From Rhodospirillaceae bacterium (GTDB lineage: Bacteria > Pseudomonadota > Alphaproteobacteria > Rhodospirillales > Rhodospirillaceae): a stretch of DNA of 64,000 nucleotides. The position numbers and the translations under genes were made by a program. Below, piece after piece: positions 24,733 to 33,141 of the stretch (position 1 is the first letter of the stretch; the number at the start of each line of letters is the position of its first letter). The notes beneath the pieces were generated by a model, which saw only the letters and a program-made list of their open reading frames with translations, had not been told where the DNA came from and searched no databases. The stretch lies in NCBI GenBank assembly GCA_029243545.1, contig JAQWRV010000005.1, positions 186,001 through 250,000 of the forward strand, in the 5' to 3' direction.

Positions 24733-25935
24733 ATGTCGGAAGAGGCCACGGGCCCACTTAAAGGCCTTCGCTTGATCGAGATGGGTCAACTTCTCGCGGG
24801 TCCGTTTTGCGGCCAGCTGATGGGCGACTTCGGCGCCGAAGTGATCAAGATCGAACAGCCCAATGCAGGCGACCCAATGCGCCAATGGGGCCGCGAATTG
24901 GTGAACGGCACCTCACTGTGGTGGCCGATTCTAGCGCGCAACAAAAAGTGCATAACCCTGAATGCCCGAGTGCCCGAGGGTCAGGAGATTATCAAAGAAC
25001 TGGTGAAGAATTCGGACTTCCTGCTTGAGAACTTCCGCCCAGGCACACTGGAACGTTGGAACCTCGGGTATGATGTTCTTTCAGCCATCAATGAAGCGAT
25101 CATCATGATCCGGGTCTCCGGATACGGTCAGACGGGCCCTTATTCCCATAAAGCCGGATATGCAGCTGTCGGTGAAGCCATGGGTGGGCTGCGCTACGTA
25201 ATTGGCGACCCCACAACGCCCCCGAGCCGGGCCGGCATTTCCCTCGGTGATACGTTGGCCGCCACCTACGGGTGTTTAGGTGCTCTCACGGCCCTGCATA
25301 ACCGCCATGTAACCGGCAAAGGGCAAGTAGTGGATTCGGCGATTTACGAAGCTGTGTTCGCGATGATGGAAAGCCTCGTCAGCGAGTATGATAAAACCGG
25401 CCACATTCGCGAACGGACCGGCTCGATACTGCCACAAGTCGCACCCTCCAACATTTATGAAGCCTCGGACGGACAGTTTCTCATCGCCGCCAACCAGGAC
25501 ACGGTTTTCAAACGCTTATGCGAAGCCATGGGGCAGCCGGAATTAGGGAGTGACGAACGCTACGCGACGCACCATGCACGGGGCGAGCGGCAAACGGAAC
25601 TGGACAATCTGATCAACGATTGGACCAAAACCAAGACCGTTAAAGAACTAGAAGATGCCATGGACACAGCGGGTGTGCCATCGGGGTTGATCTATCGCGC
25701 TCCGGAAATGCTCGAAGATGCTCACTTCAAGGCCCGTGAAGCCATCATTGATGTCGCCAATAAACACGTTGGCACAATCAAAATGCAAAACACATTCCCG
25801 AAATTCTCTCGGACGCCTGGCAACGTGCGCTGGTCTGGACCCGACCATGGCGAGCACAATGAAGAGGTCTACAAAGACCTACTCGGCATGACCGATAAAC
25901 AAATCGGGGATTACAAAGAAAAAGGCATCATCTAG
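24733..25935 (+). CDS. Class III CoA transferase, CaiB/BaiF family
   Basis: A 400-residue family III CoA transferase that moves CoA between acids as an interlocked dimer. Landmarks are the N-terminal LKGLRLIEMGQLLAGPFCGQ, LMGDFGAEVIKIE, LLENFRPGTLERWNLGYD, RVSGYGQTGPYS and RAGISLGDTLAATYGCLGAL, where the Asp after GISLG is at the catalytic position. C-terminal NTFPKFSRTPGNVRWSGPDH is typical. An RBS-like AGAGGACC precedes the ATG. Its divergent partner is the HMG-CoA lyase-like enzyme; together they suit activation and cleavage of a branched dicarboxylic or hydroxy acid (inference). Confidence 0.9.
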   Translation: MSEEATGPLKGLRLIEMGQLLAGPFCGQLMGDFGAEVIKIEQPNAGDPMRQWGRELVNGTSLWWPILARNKKCITLNARVPEGQEIIKELVKNSDFLLENFRPGTLERWNLGYDVLSAINEAIIMIRVSGYGQTGPYSHKAGYAAVGEAMGGLRYVIGDPTTPPSRAGISLGDTLAATYGCLGALTALHNRHVTGKGQVVDSAIYEAVFAMMESLVSEYDKTGHIRERTGSILPQVAPSNIYEASDGQFLIAANQDTVFKRLCEAMGQPELGSDERYATHHARGERQTELDNLINDWTKTKTVKELEDAMDTAGVPSGLIYRAPEMLEDAHFKAREAIIDVANKHVGTIKMQNTFPKFSRTPGNVRWSGPDHGEHNEEVYKDLLGMTDKQIGDYKEKGII

Positions 25936-25993
25936 GGCACTCGCCGGCAATGGCAATCCTGCAGCCAGTTGCTGGCGATGAAATGATCAACAC

Positions 25994-26638
25994 CTAACAC
26001 AGTTGTGTTGGGTTCTGACCGCCAAAACCAGACCCGTTGCCACTCAAAAAGCCTAACAACATGAGGTCTCCGAACACAGAGAAATCAGGAAGCACTGGCG
26101 CAATGCCATCAATCAAAACAAAGTCGGTGGGCAAAAGGTTAGCAAACTTCAACGTCGCCCATACCGCCGCAGTCGCAATTTGAAAACCCGCCTGATAGGT
26201 ACCGCCGCCTTGAAACAACATAGCTAGGAACGAAACTGCGCCTGGCGGCAAACCACCGTGACCAGGAGTATTGAAGAAGTTGACGTCAATAGAATACGTC
26301 AACACGCTGAGTGCCCCATCAAATTGCGGGAGGTAAAAGCTATCAAAGGAAGTGTGACCAACCTTTAGAGCGCCTGGGCCTGTATAGACGTGTTCGACTT
26401 CGATATAGGCGTCTGGGTTACCACCTGTAAATCCGTTCGACGTATTCGCCGCGGCATCTTGTCCAGACGTCGTATCCTCCAGAAGGTTCGAGAACCAGTT
26501 AAACGTATTCATACCTCCATCTGAGAACAGCCGGGCCGCTTGCGCATTGCCGATGATAAATACGATGGTATAGAGGACGACAGCTACTCCAATGAGAGGC
26601 TGCCAGAGGGTTCTAAGGCAGGGCCGTTCTGGGGCCAT
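25994..26638 (-). CDS. Exported hypothetical protein, beta-rich
   Basis: A 214-residue protein with an N-terminal membrane/signal segment (PLIGVAVVLYTIVFIIGNAQA, cleavage near AQA). The mature part is rich in Gly, Phe, Asn and alternating hydrophobic residues (beta-sheet character), with NTFNWFSNLLEDTTSGQ near the start and FLSGNGSGFGGQNPTQLC at the end. No PEP-CTERM or sortase signal follows, and no family was recognised. AAGGAG lies upstream of the ATG. It converges on the CoA transferase gene. Confidence 0.6.
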   Translation of the reverse strand: MAPERPCLRTLWQPLIGVAVVLYTIVFIIGNAQAARLFSDGGMNTFNWFSNLLEDTTSGQDAAANTSNGFTGGNPDAYIEVEHVYTGPGALKVGHTSFDSFYLPQFDGALSVLTYSIDVNFFNTPGHGGLPPGAVSFLAMLFQGGGTYQAGFQIATAAVWATLKFANLLPTDFVLIDGIAPVLPDFSVFGDLMLLGFLSGNGSGFGGQNPTQLC

Positions 26639-26831
26639 AAGTGTGGGCTCCTTGTTCTAAGGTGCGATTGAGGGGAGGGGACATTTTTGGAGACATATGC
26701 CACCCGTAAAAGTTTTAATTGCATGAATTTAAACTCGCTTAGAGAGATTTTATTGAGAATAAGTGCCAGCTTGCCAGGGCGCTCCAGAGGTCCTAAACCG
26801 GGGCAAATAGGGATCAACGAAGGACTTAACC

Positions 26832-27464
26832 ATGAGCGATTCAAAAAACCTCGATCAGGATTATGATAAGGCCGGTTTCGGCGGCGCACTGAAGTTCGGC
26901 AAAAAGCCGGCACTTTTGCTGGTCGATTTTGCCAAGGCCTACGTCACTAAGGACTGCGGGCTCTATGCCGGGGTCGAAGACTCGGCCGAAGCAGCCCGCA
27001 AGGTGCTCGCTGTCGCACGGGATGCCGGCATCATGATCGTCTTCACCCGAGTGGAATTCACCCCTGGTGGTGCCGATGGCGGCGTCTTTTACCGCAAGGT
27101 CCCTGCGCTCAAGAACTTCGACCGCGGCAGCCCCATGGCAGAGTTTGTCGAAGGCCTAGAGCCACGGGATGACGAAGTGGTGGTCACCAAACAATACGCC
27201 AGCGCCTTTTTCGGCACTAACCTGGCCTCCACCCTGGCCGCCGAGGGTGTGGATACGCTTCTGCTCACCGGCTGGAGCACGTCGGGCTGCGTGCGCGCTT
27301 CAACCCTGGATGCCTGCCAATCGGGTTTTATTCCCATAGTGGTGCGTGAAGCGGTGGGCGACCGAGATGACCGGCCCCATGAAGCCAATCTGTTCGACCT
27401 TCAGGCCAAATACGCTGAAGTGAAGGGCATGGACGAGGTTCTTGCGTATCTGAAAGGGCTCTAG
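26832..27464 (+). CDS. Isochorismatase-fold cysteine hydrolase
   Basis: A 210-residue member of the same superfamily as the gene at 13754. The triad is Asp32 (LLVDFAKAY), Lys120 (VVTKQYASAFFGT) and Cys153 in GWSTSGCVRAS. The K-Q-Y-A-S-A-F-F-G-T segment and the STSGCVRAS loop are closest to N-carbamoylsarcosine amidase and related amidohydrolases. An AAGGAC sits before the ATG. It opens the methyltransferase-rich cluster and is 94 bases upstream of the first of them, so a shared role on an amide, carbamoyl or maleamate-type substrate is possible (inference). Confidence 0.87.
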   Translation: MSDSKNLDQDYDKAGFGGALKFGKKPALLLVDFAKAYVTKDCGLYAGVEDSAEAARKVLAVARDAGIMIVFTRVEFTPGGADGGVFYRKVPALKNFDRGSPMAEFVEGLEPRDDEVVVTKQYASAFFGTNLASTLAAEGVDTLLLTGWSTSGCVRASTLDACQSGFIPIVVREAVGDRDDRPHEANLFDLQAKYAEVKGMDEVLAYLKGL

Positions 27465-27558
27465 GGTCCGCTTGCTGGTCAACCGGAGACCTAAAGGTGC
27501 GCTGGGGCGAATGAAGCGACCATGATAGTCTTCTCTAACCTTAGGGAAAAATCACATC

Positions 27559-28740
27559 ATGGCACTCCAAACCGAACACGACTTTCTCATTACCGGCAGC
27601 CACGACGAAGCCAACCGGCAAGCTTATGCAGCGGCCTTACGCATGCACGTTCTGAGCGGCATTGGCGACGGATTAAAGGACGTCTACGACCATCGGGTTG
27701 AGCCGGCCTTCGAAAAGGCCAATAGCCGGACACCGAAAGATGGCCGCGAAGCCATGAAGGCCATGCTTGATGACAGCTACGGCAAGACTTGGTCATCGAT
27801 GATCCACACCTGCCAGGAAATGGTATGGGACTCGGTCCGCCCTGCCATCGAACGCGCCCAACCTGAATTCAATGAAAAAATTCGCGGCCTCAATGCTCAG
27901 TACGGAAGTTTATCGTTAGACGCTGAAGTGGAAGTCCCGCGCTATGTTACTGCGAGCGATATCCACCTGATGCCCGGCAACTACCACACCGAGCGGGATA
28001 CGGACGACGCCAGCCAAGGCGCCTTATTCGACCGCGGTCTCTACATTTATCAGGGTGGGTTCGCAGGGCCTCTGTGCGACAACAACGGTCGCAGTCAGGC
28101 CGAAGTGATCAAACGGCGCTGGCCGGAGTTTGCGCCCACCAAAATTCTCGACCTCGGCTGCACCGTCGGCAACAACACCCTGCCTTATGCAGATGTGTTT
28201 CCGGACTCAGAGCTTCATGCCATTGACGTTGCCGCACCCTGCCTGCGTTACGGCCATGCCCGTGCTGAAGCGCTGGAGGCGCCGTGCCACTTCCACCAAA
28301 TGAATGCGGAGAACACATCATTCGAGGAAGAAAGCTTTGATCTCGTTGTCTCGTGCATTCTGTTTCATGAAACGTCGCGCGCCAGCATGGAGAACATTCT
28401 CAAAGAGAGTCACCGCCTGCTGAAACCCGGCGGTCTTATGCTGCATATGGAAGCGCCGCGTACGGAAGGGCTCGATCCTTACGAACAGTTCCGGCTTGAT
28501 TGGGACACCTACTACAACAATGAACCCTTTTTCTCGGCCTGGATGCGCACCGACGTGCAAGAGGTTTGCACCCGCGTTGGATTCGACCGCGACAAGTATA
28601 TCCATATAGCCGCACCAGACCTCGGCACCGTGTCCGATGAAGAGTTCACCCGTTACGCCAAGACCGACAACGTTGGGGCAAACGGCCAAGGTCATTGGGG
28701 TGAAATGGTGATGTGGAACATGTACGGCGCCTGGAAATAG
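27559..28740 (+). CDS. Two-domain methyltransferase, paralogue 1 of 5
   Basis: A 393-residue protein with two parts. Residues 1-170 are a conserved domain of no recognised family (THDFLITGSHDEANRQ-like start, LRMHVL, IGDGLKDVYDHRV, TCQEMVWDSVRPAIERAQP, MPGNYHTERDTDDASQGALF). Residues 185-393 are a class I SAM methyltransferase: motif I KILDLGCTVGNNTLPYADVF (about 195-214), the acidic HAIDVAAP (220-227), DLVVSCILFHETSR and RLLKPGGLMLHME. Motif I has GCTVG where most families have GCGTG. It ends NMYGAWK, a tail shared with three paralogues. Two more copies follow directly in the same operon. Substrate unknown. Confidence 0.8.
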   Translation: MALQTEHDFLITGSHDEANRQAYAAALRMHVLSGIGDGLKDVYDHRVEPAFEKANSRTPKDGREAMKAMLDDSYGKTWSSMIHTCQEMVWDSVRPAIERAQPEFNEKIRGLNAQYGSLSLDAEVEVPRYVTASDIHLMPGNYHTERDTDDASQGALFDRGLYIYQGGFAGPLCDNNGRSQAEVIKRRWPEFAPTKILDLGCTVGNNTLPYADVFPDSELHAIDVAAPCLRYGHARAEALEAPCHFHQMNAENTSFEEESFDLVVSCILFHETSRASMENILKESHRLLKPGGLMLHMEAPRTEGLDPYEQFRLDWDTYYNNEPFFSAWMRTDVQEVCTRVGFDRDKYIHIAAPDLGTVSDEEFTRYAKTDNVGANGQGHWGEMVMWNMYGAWK

Positions 28741-28759
28741 AAGCCAAAGGTCTCTGATC

Positions 28760-29941
28760 ATGTCTGGACAGCTCGAGCACGGTTTTCTCGTCACCGGATC
28801 TCATGACGAAGTTAACCGCCAAGATTTCGTTACCACTCTGCGCTTGCATATCTTGCAGAGCGTCGGTGGCGGGCTGAGAGATGTTTACGACCGCCGCGTG
28901 GTACCGAAATTCGAAAAGGCGCATGGCCGAAAGCCCGAACATCATCGGGAAGTGCGTGATGCCATGGCCGCTGATCCATATTCCGCCGCTTATTCCGCTA
29001 TGAACCGGACCTGCCAGGAGCTGATGTGGGCCTCCGTACAGGATGCCGTCGAAGCGGCACAGCCCACGCTGAACCAACGGGTTGCCGATGCTAAGGCAAC
29101 ACACGGTTCGTTAGCCTTGGACCCAGACCTCAGCCTTCCTGCCCACCAACGGGTTGCAGATTTTCATTCTATGCCGGGCAACTATCACAGCGAATGGACA
29201 GACGGTGATGTTAGTCAGGGCGCTGTCTTTGATCGCGGTTTGTACCTCTATCAGGCCGGGTTTGGTGGCCCATTGAATGACGGCACCGGTCGCACGGAAG
29301 CGGAAGCCATCAAACGGCGCTGGCCAAACTTTAAGCCCAAAAAAATACTCGACCTTGGCTGCACCCTCGGAAACAACACCCTGCCCTACGCGGATGTGTT
29401 TCCTGAAGCCGAAGTTCACGCCGTCGACGTGGCCGCACCGTGCTTGCGCTATGGTCATGCCCGCGCTGAAGCTTTGGGCGTACCGGTGCACTTTCATCAA
29501 ATGAATGCCGAAGCGATGGCGTTTGAGGATGAAAGCTTCGACTTGATTGTGTCGTGCATTTTGTTTCATGAGACCGCGCCGTCGGCAGTGCCAAAGATCG
29601 TCAAAGAATGCCAAAGATTACTCAAACCGGGCGGCCTAATGCTGCACCTGGAAACGCCGCGGTCGTTCGAGCTAGAGCCTTATGAGGCCTATTGCCTCAA
29701 CTGGGATTCTTACAACAACGATGAACCATTTCAGGAAGCCTGGACCGCCACTGACATGCGCAAGGTCTGCAAGGACGCCGGCTTCGCGGAAGACAAATAC
29801 GAATACGTTGTCGTCCCTGATCTGGTCTGCGTCAGTGAAGAAGATTTCGATGCCGCCGCCACGGGCACGGTCAACGCCAGCACCGGCGCGATTCATTGGG
29901 GCGAAACCATCAATTGGCATCTGTACGGTGCCTGGAAATAG
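28760..29941 (+). CDS. Two-domain methyltransferase, paralogue 2 of 5
   Basis: A 393-residue copy, exactly the length of its two neighbours. The N-terminal part keeps GFLVTGSHDEVNRQDFV, GGGLRDVYDRRVVPKFEKAH, TCQELMWASVQDAVEAAQP and MPGNYHSEWTDGDVSQGAVF. Motif I reads KILDLGCTLGNNTLPYADVF, nearly identical to copy 1, and the acceptor-side DLIVSCILFHETA is kept. It ends HLYGAWK. The ATG is 19 bases after the copy 1 stop with AAAGG upstream. Copies 1 and 2 share most of the SAM-binding half, so they are probably a recent duplication or diverge mainly in the substrate domain. Confidence 0.8.
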   Translation: MSGQLEHGFLVTGSHDEVNRQDFVTTLRLHILQSVGGGLRDVYDRRVVPKFEKAHGRKPEHHREVRDAMAADPYSAAYSAMNRTCQELMWASVQDAVEAAQPTLNQRVADAKATHGSLALDPDLSLPAHQRVADFHSMPGNYHSEWTDGDVSQGAVFDRGLYLYQAGFGGPLNDGTGRTEAEAIKRRWPNFKPKKILDLGCTLGNNTLPYADVFPEAEVHAVDVAAPCLRYGHARAEALGVPVHFHQMNAEAMAFEDESFDLIVSCILFHETAPSAVPKIVKECQRLLKPGGLMLHLETPRSFELEPYEAYCLNWDSYNNDEPFQEAWTATDMRKVCKDAGFAEDKYEYVVVPDLVCVSEEDFDAAATGTVNASTGAIHWGETINWHLYGAWK

Positions 29942-29958
29942 AGCAGGAGCGAGCAATT

Positions 29959-31140
29959 ATGCCCTTACAGCACGAGCATGAGTTTCTGGTTACCGGCAGC
30001 CACGATGAGATGAACCGGCAACACTATGTGTCGCGCTTGCGCATGCATATTCTAAACCAAATCGGCGGCGGCATGCGCGATGTTTATGAAAGCCGGGTCA
30101 AACCAAAATTCGAAAAAGACAACGGCCGCATTCCTGCTGGCGAAAGGGAAATTCATAAGGCTATGATGGCCGATCATTATGGGCGCACCTGGTCGACCAT
30201 GATGGTCAACTGCCAGGATATGGTGTGGGACTCGGTTCGCCCATCGCTTGAGCGGGCACAGCCGGACCTGAACGAACGCATCCGGGGGCTTAACGCCCAA
30301 TATGGAAGCGTATCGCTCAATCCGTATTTGAAAATTCCCAAGTACCTCGCTGCCAGCGACATCCACCGCATGCCCGGCAATTATCACACGGAGCGGGCCG
30401 AAGACGACGCCAGCCAGGGTGCCCTCTATGACCGCGGACGCTTTGTTTACAATGGCGGCGCAGCGGGGCCGTTGGCCGATGGACTACCGCGCACCTTGGC
30501 AGCCTATATCAAATCGCGCTGGCCCGATTTTAAACCTAAGAAAATCTTAGAACTGGGTTGTACCATTGGTTCGTCGACGGTTCCGATGGTTGACGCTTTC
30601 CCAGAAGCAGAGGTGCATGGCATCGATGCGAGCGCGCCGGTCCTGCGCTATGCCCATGCGCGGGCCGAGGCTCTGGAAAAGCCCGTTCATTTTCATCAAA
30701 TGGATGCGGAGGACATGGATTTCGAGGATGAATCCTTCGATCTCATCTATTCCTGCATCATCTTCCATGAGACCTCGCGCAAGGCGTATCCAAATATTTT
30801 GGAAGAGTGCCACCGCGCGCTCAAGCCGGGCGGCATGATGGCTCACATGGAGCTCACGCCGGTCGCCAACATGAGTGATTTTGACGCGTTCTACATCGAT
30901 TGGGATGCCTATTATAACAACGAGCCATTCTATCAAACCTACACCAGCATGGACCCGGAAGAGTGGGTCACCAAAGCGGGTTTTAAAAACGAGAGATTTT
31001 GGCAAGTCTCTATTCCAGACTTGGATCGCTCGCCAAAGGAATCTTTTAATGACGCCGTGCGCAACCCAACTGTCGCCAATACCAAAATCGCCCGTGTCGG
31101 AGAGAGTGCGCGCTGGTATACTTACGGCGCCTGGAAATAA
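29959..31140 (+). CDS. Two-domain methyltransferase, paralogue 3 of 5
   Basis: The frame opens earlier, at 29896, but AGGAGCG and the shared N-terminus (MPLQHEHEFLVTGSHDEMNR) place the start at 29959, giving again 393 residues. N-terminal landmarks are GGGMRDVYESRVKPKFEK, NCQDMVWDSVRPSLERAQP and MPGNYHTERAEDDASQGALY. The SAM half has KILELGCTIGSSTVPMVDAF, HGIDASAPVLRYAHARAEAL and a DLIYSCIIFHETSR motif. It ends TYGAWK. Motif I differs in two residues from copies 1 and 2 (ELG, SST). Third gene in the tandem run; the FAD monooxygenase follows after 168 bases. Confidence 0.8.
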   Translation: MPLQHEHEFLVTGSHDEMNRQHYVSRLRMHILNQIGGGMRDVYESRVKPKFEKDNGRIPAGEREIHKAMMADHYGRTWSTMMVNCQDMVWDSVRPSLERAQPDLNERIRGLNAQYGSVSLNPYLKIPKYLAASDIHRMPGNYHTERAEDDASQGALYDRGRFVYNGGAAGPLADGLPRTLAAYIKSRWPDFKPKKILELGCTIGSSTVPMVDAFPEAEVHGIDASAPVLRYAHARAEALEKPVHFHQMDAEDMDFEDESFDLIYSCIIFHETSRKAYPNILEECHRALKPGGMMAHMELTPVANMSDFDAFYIDWDAYYNNEPFYQTYTSMDPEEWVTKAGFKNERFWQVSIPDLDRSPKESFNDAVRNPTVANTKIARVGESARWYTYGAWK

Positions 31141-31308
31141 TCTACGACAATCACTTTTACCTACCTCCCATTCGCAGGCCAGCGCGTTCTCGTCTGCGCT
31201 GTTTCGTCCACTCAACGGTTTAACCGCGCCATACCGATTGTGGGGCCGTAGCTACGCCTGCTACGTGCGACCTATACAATATGAACTTTGCCGTTAGGGG
31301 CCGGGACT

Positions 31309-32478
31309 ATGGAAGACGTGCGTATTGCCATCATCGGTGCCGGAATGGCTGGATTAACCTCGGCTCTGTCGCTTCAAAAGAACGGCTTCAAGCCCATTGT
31401 CTATGAGCTGGCCCCAGAGTTGGGCGAAGTGGGAGCGGGATTGACCATCAGCCCTAACTCAACTCTTGGCCTGGAATACGTAGGATTAGCCGACGGCCTA
31501 TCCAAGCGGGCAAACATTCCTCTGTCTCAAGCGATCATGCACTACCAGACCGGTGAAATTCTGGTTGAAACCGAGCGCGGAGATTTACCGAAGCAGAAAT
31601 ACGGTGCGCACTATTATCAAATTCATCGCGCTGACTTGCATGAAATGCTGAGCGACGCGGCTCAAGCGAACGATCCGGATTGCATGGTTCTTGATCATGC
31701 CTTCACGAATTACCGCAAGACTGACGACGGCATTGAAATAACGTTCGCCAATGGCAACACGGTCCCATGTGACGTGGTCATCGGTGCAGATGGCATTCGC
31801 TCAGCTGTTCGTGAATCCATGTTTGGGCCGGAAGATCCAAAATTTACGGGTAACGTTGCCTACCGCGGCCTGGTGAACAAAGGGGACTTGTCGAATGACG
31901 TGGTCACGCCCGCGTCCGGCGTCGCCATCGCGCCTCGAAAAGCTTTTACGCGGTATCTCGTGCGTGACGGCGAGGTTATTAACTTCGTCGCGTTTGTCCG
32001 CCGCGATGGTTGGAACGAAGAAGGCTGGTCCATTCCGGCCACGACGGAAGAGTTGCTAGAAGAATTCGGCGACTGGCATCCACGCATCCGTGCGCTGATT
32101 GAAGCCGCACCGAAAGACAAAGTTTTTAAGTGGGCCTTGTATGACCGCGACCCCCTGGAGCAGTGGACCAAGGACCGTGTGACTCTGCTAGGCGACGCGG
32201 CCCACCCAATGCTGCCCTTCATGGGCATGGGCGCGGCCATGGGCATTGAAGATGGTGTTGTCTTGGGCCGCGCGTTCGCCGCGGCTGACTCAATCGACAA
32301 CGCCTTGGAGCGCTATGAAGCAGCCCGCAAAGAACGCGCCAACTTTGTTCTTTTGCGATCCCGCGTTGCCCGTGACCGGCTGCAAAGCGATAACCCGGAA
32401 CAGTACGACGACTCCAAACACAAGAATGAAGAAAGCCTGGGGCTGTTCGACTACAATCCAGGAACCGTACCTGTCTAA
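31309..32478 (+). CDS. FAD-dependent aromatic monooxygenase, NicC-like
   Basis: A 389-residue class A flavoprotein monooxygenase. The N-terminal dinucleotide fold is VRIAIIGAGMAGLTSALSLQ, with PIVYELAPELGEVGAGLTIS next. VVIGADGIRSAVRESMF is the DG motif region and VTLLGDAAHPMLPFMGMGAA the second FAD motif (G-D). The tail SLGLFDYNPGTVPV resembles that of 6-hydroxynicotinate 3-monooxygenase and salicylate hydroxylase relatives. It would hydroxylate a hydroxy-aromatic or pyridine ring with NAD(P)H and O2. The ATG at 31309 is preferred over a TTG seven codons upstream. Confidence 0.87.
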   Translation: MEDVRIAIIGAGMAGLTSALSLQKNGFKPIVYELAPELGEVGAGLTISPNSTLGLEYVGLADGLSKRANIPLSQAIMHYQTGEILVETERGDLPKQKYGAHYYQIHRADLHEMLSDAAQANDPDCMVLDHAFTNYRKTDDGIEITFANGNTVPCDVVIGADGIRSAVRESMFGPEDPKFTGNVAYRGLVNKGDLSNDVVTPASGVAIAPRKAFTRYLVRDGEVINFVAFVRRDGWNEEGWSIPATTEELLEEFGDWHPRIRALIEAAPKDKVFKWALYDRDPLEQWTKDRVTLLGDAAHPMLPFMGMGAAMGIEDGVVLGRAFAAADSIDNALERYEAARKERANFVLLRSRVARDRLQSDNPEQYDDSKHKNEESLGLFDYNPGTVPV

Positions 32479-32502
32479 ATCATAAGGAGCCCGGCTATCA
32501 CT

Positions 32503-33037
32503 ATGATCCGCTTCCCGCTCCTCACATTAAGTTTGATCACCACTTTGACGGGAGCAAGTGTCGTATGGGGTGACAATCATGAACGGCCCTTGGCCGCTGA
32601 TCTGCGCCGCCCGACCATGCCGGTGGCTGACCTTGATGCCTCGGTTAAATTCTTCACCGACGTGCTCGGCATGAAAGACGGCGGACGCCAAATCTACAAC
32701 AGCCCGATCCTCAGGGCGGCTATGCGCATTCCCGATGGGGTAGATATCACCGTTCTCAGGCTCAACGATCGCAACCGGATCGGGGCTATGGTGTTGGTCA
32801 ACGCCCCCCGGCATGACCATCGATTCGGCTGCGAACACCGCCAACGCAACCACATTAGCCCTCTCTACCCATGATATTTACGCGGTCTATGCGCGAGCGG
32901 TCGCTGGCGGGCATCAGGTCATAATGTCGCCGAAAGAGGCCGCAGCGGCCGAAAACTACCCGCCGGAAAAGGAAATGATCCTGGTGGAGCCCAGCGGCCA
33001 TCGCCTCATCGTCATACAGCCCCCGCCCGCAGACTAA
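32503..33037 (+). pseudogene. Exported VOC/glyoxalase-fold protein with a frameshift
   Basis: The first frame has a signal peptide (MIRFPLLTLSLITTLTGASV with VWG) and a VOC start (RRPTMPVADLDASVKFFTDV and LGMKDGGR), then changes at a C6 run (32804-32809) to a meaningless tail. Removing one C joins it in the other frame to VNAPGMTIDSAANTANATTL, then HDIYAVYARAVAGGHQVIMS and LVEPSGHRLIVIQPPPAD, which completes the VOC domain and the final strand with its metal Glu (V-E-P). So the gene has either a sequencing error, a real frameshift or a slippery tract. It follows the monooxygenase by 24 bases. Confidence 0.7.
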
Positions 33038-33061
33038 GTCGGCCGGTCAAAAAAGAGGCTT

Positions 33062-33081
33062 GCCGCACGCTGCGGCTGTTT
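33062..33081 (+). terminator. Hairpin terminator, probable
   Basis: GCCGCA CGC TGCGGC forms a 6-base-pair stem followed by TGTTT, itself enclosed by a GAGGC...GCCTC outer pair (33055-33087). It lies shortly after the VOC gene stop. Confidence 0.45.
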
Positions 33082-33141
33082 GGCCTCATACCGTTCTGGA
33101 TGTAGACTTTCCCCAACATGAAACCTTTGTTGGAGGATTCT

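Noticed and set aside
26639-26831. A regulatory RNA between the exported protein and the isochorismatase-fold gene
   Set aside because: The gap is divergent and AT-rich but has no stable hairpin or known motif.
27559-31140. The three tandem methyltransferases as an assembly duplication
   Set aside because: They differ throughout in sequence, including the spacers, so they are real paralogues rather than a repeated contig segment.
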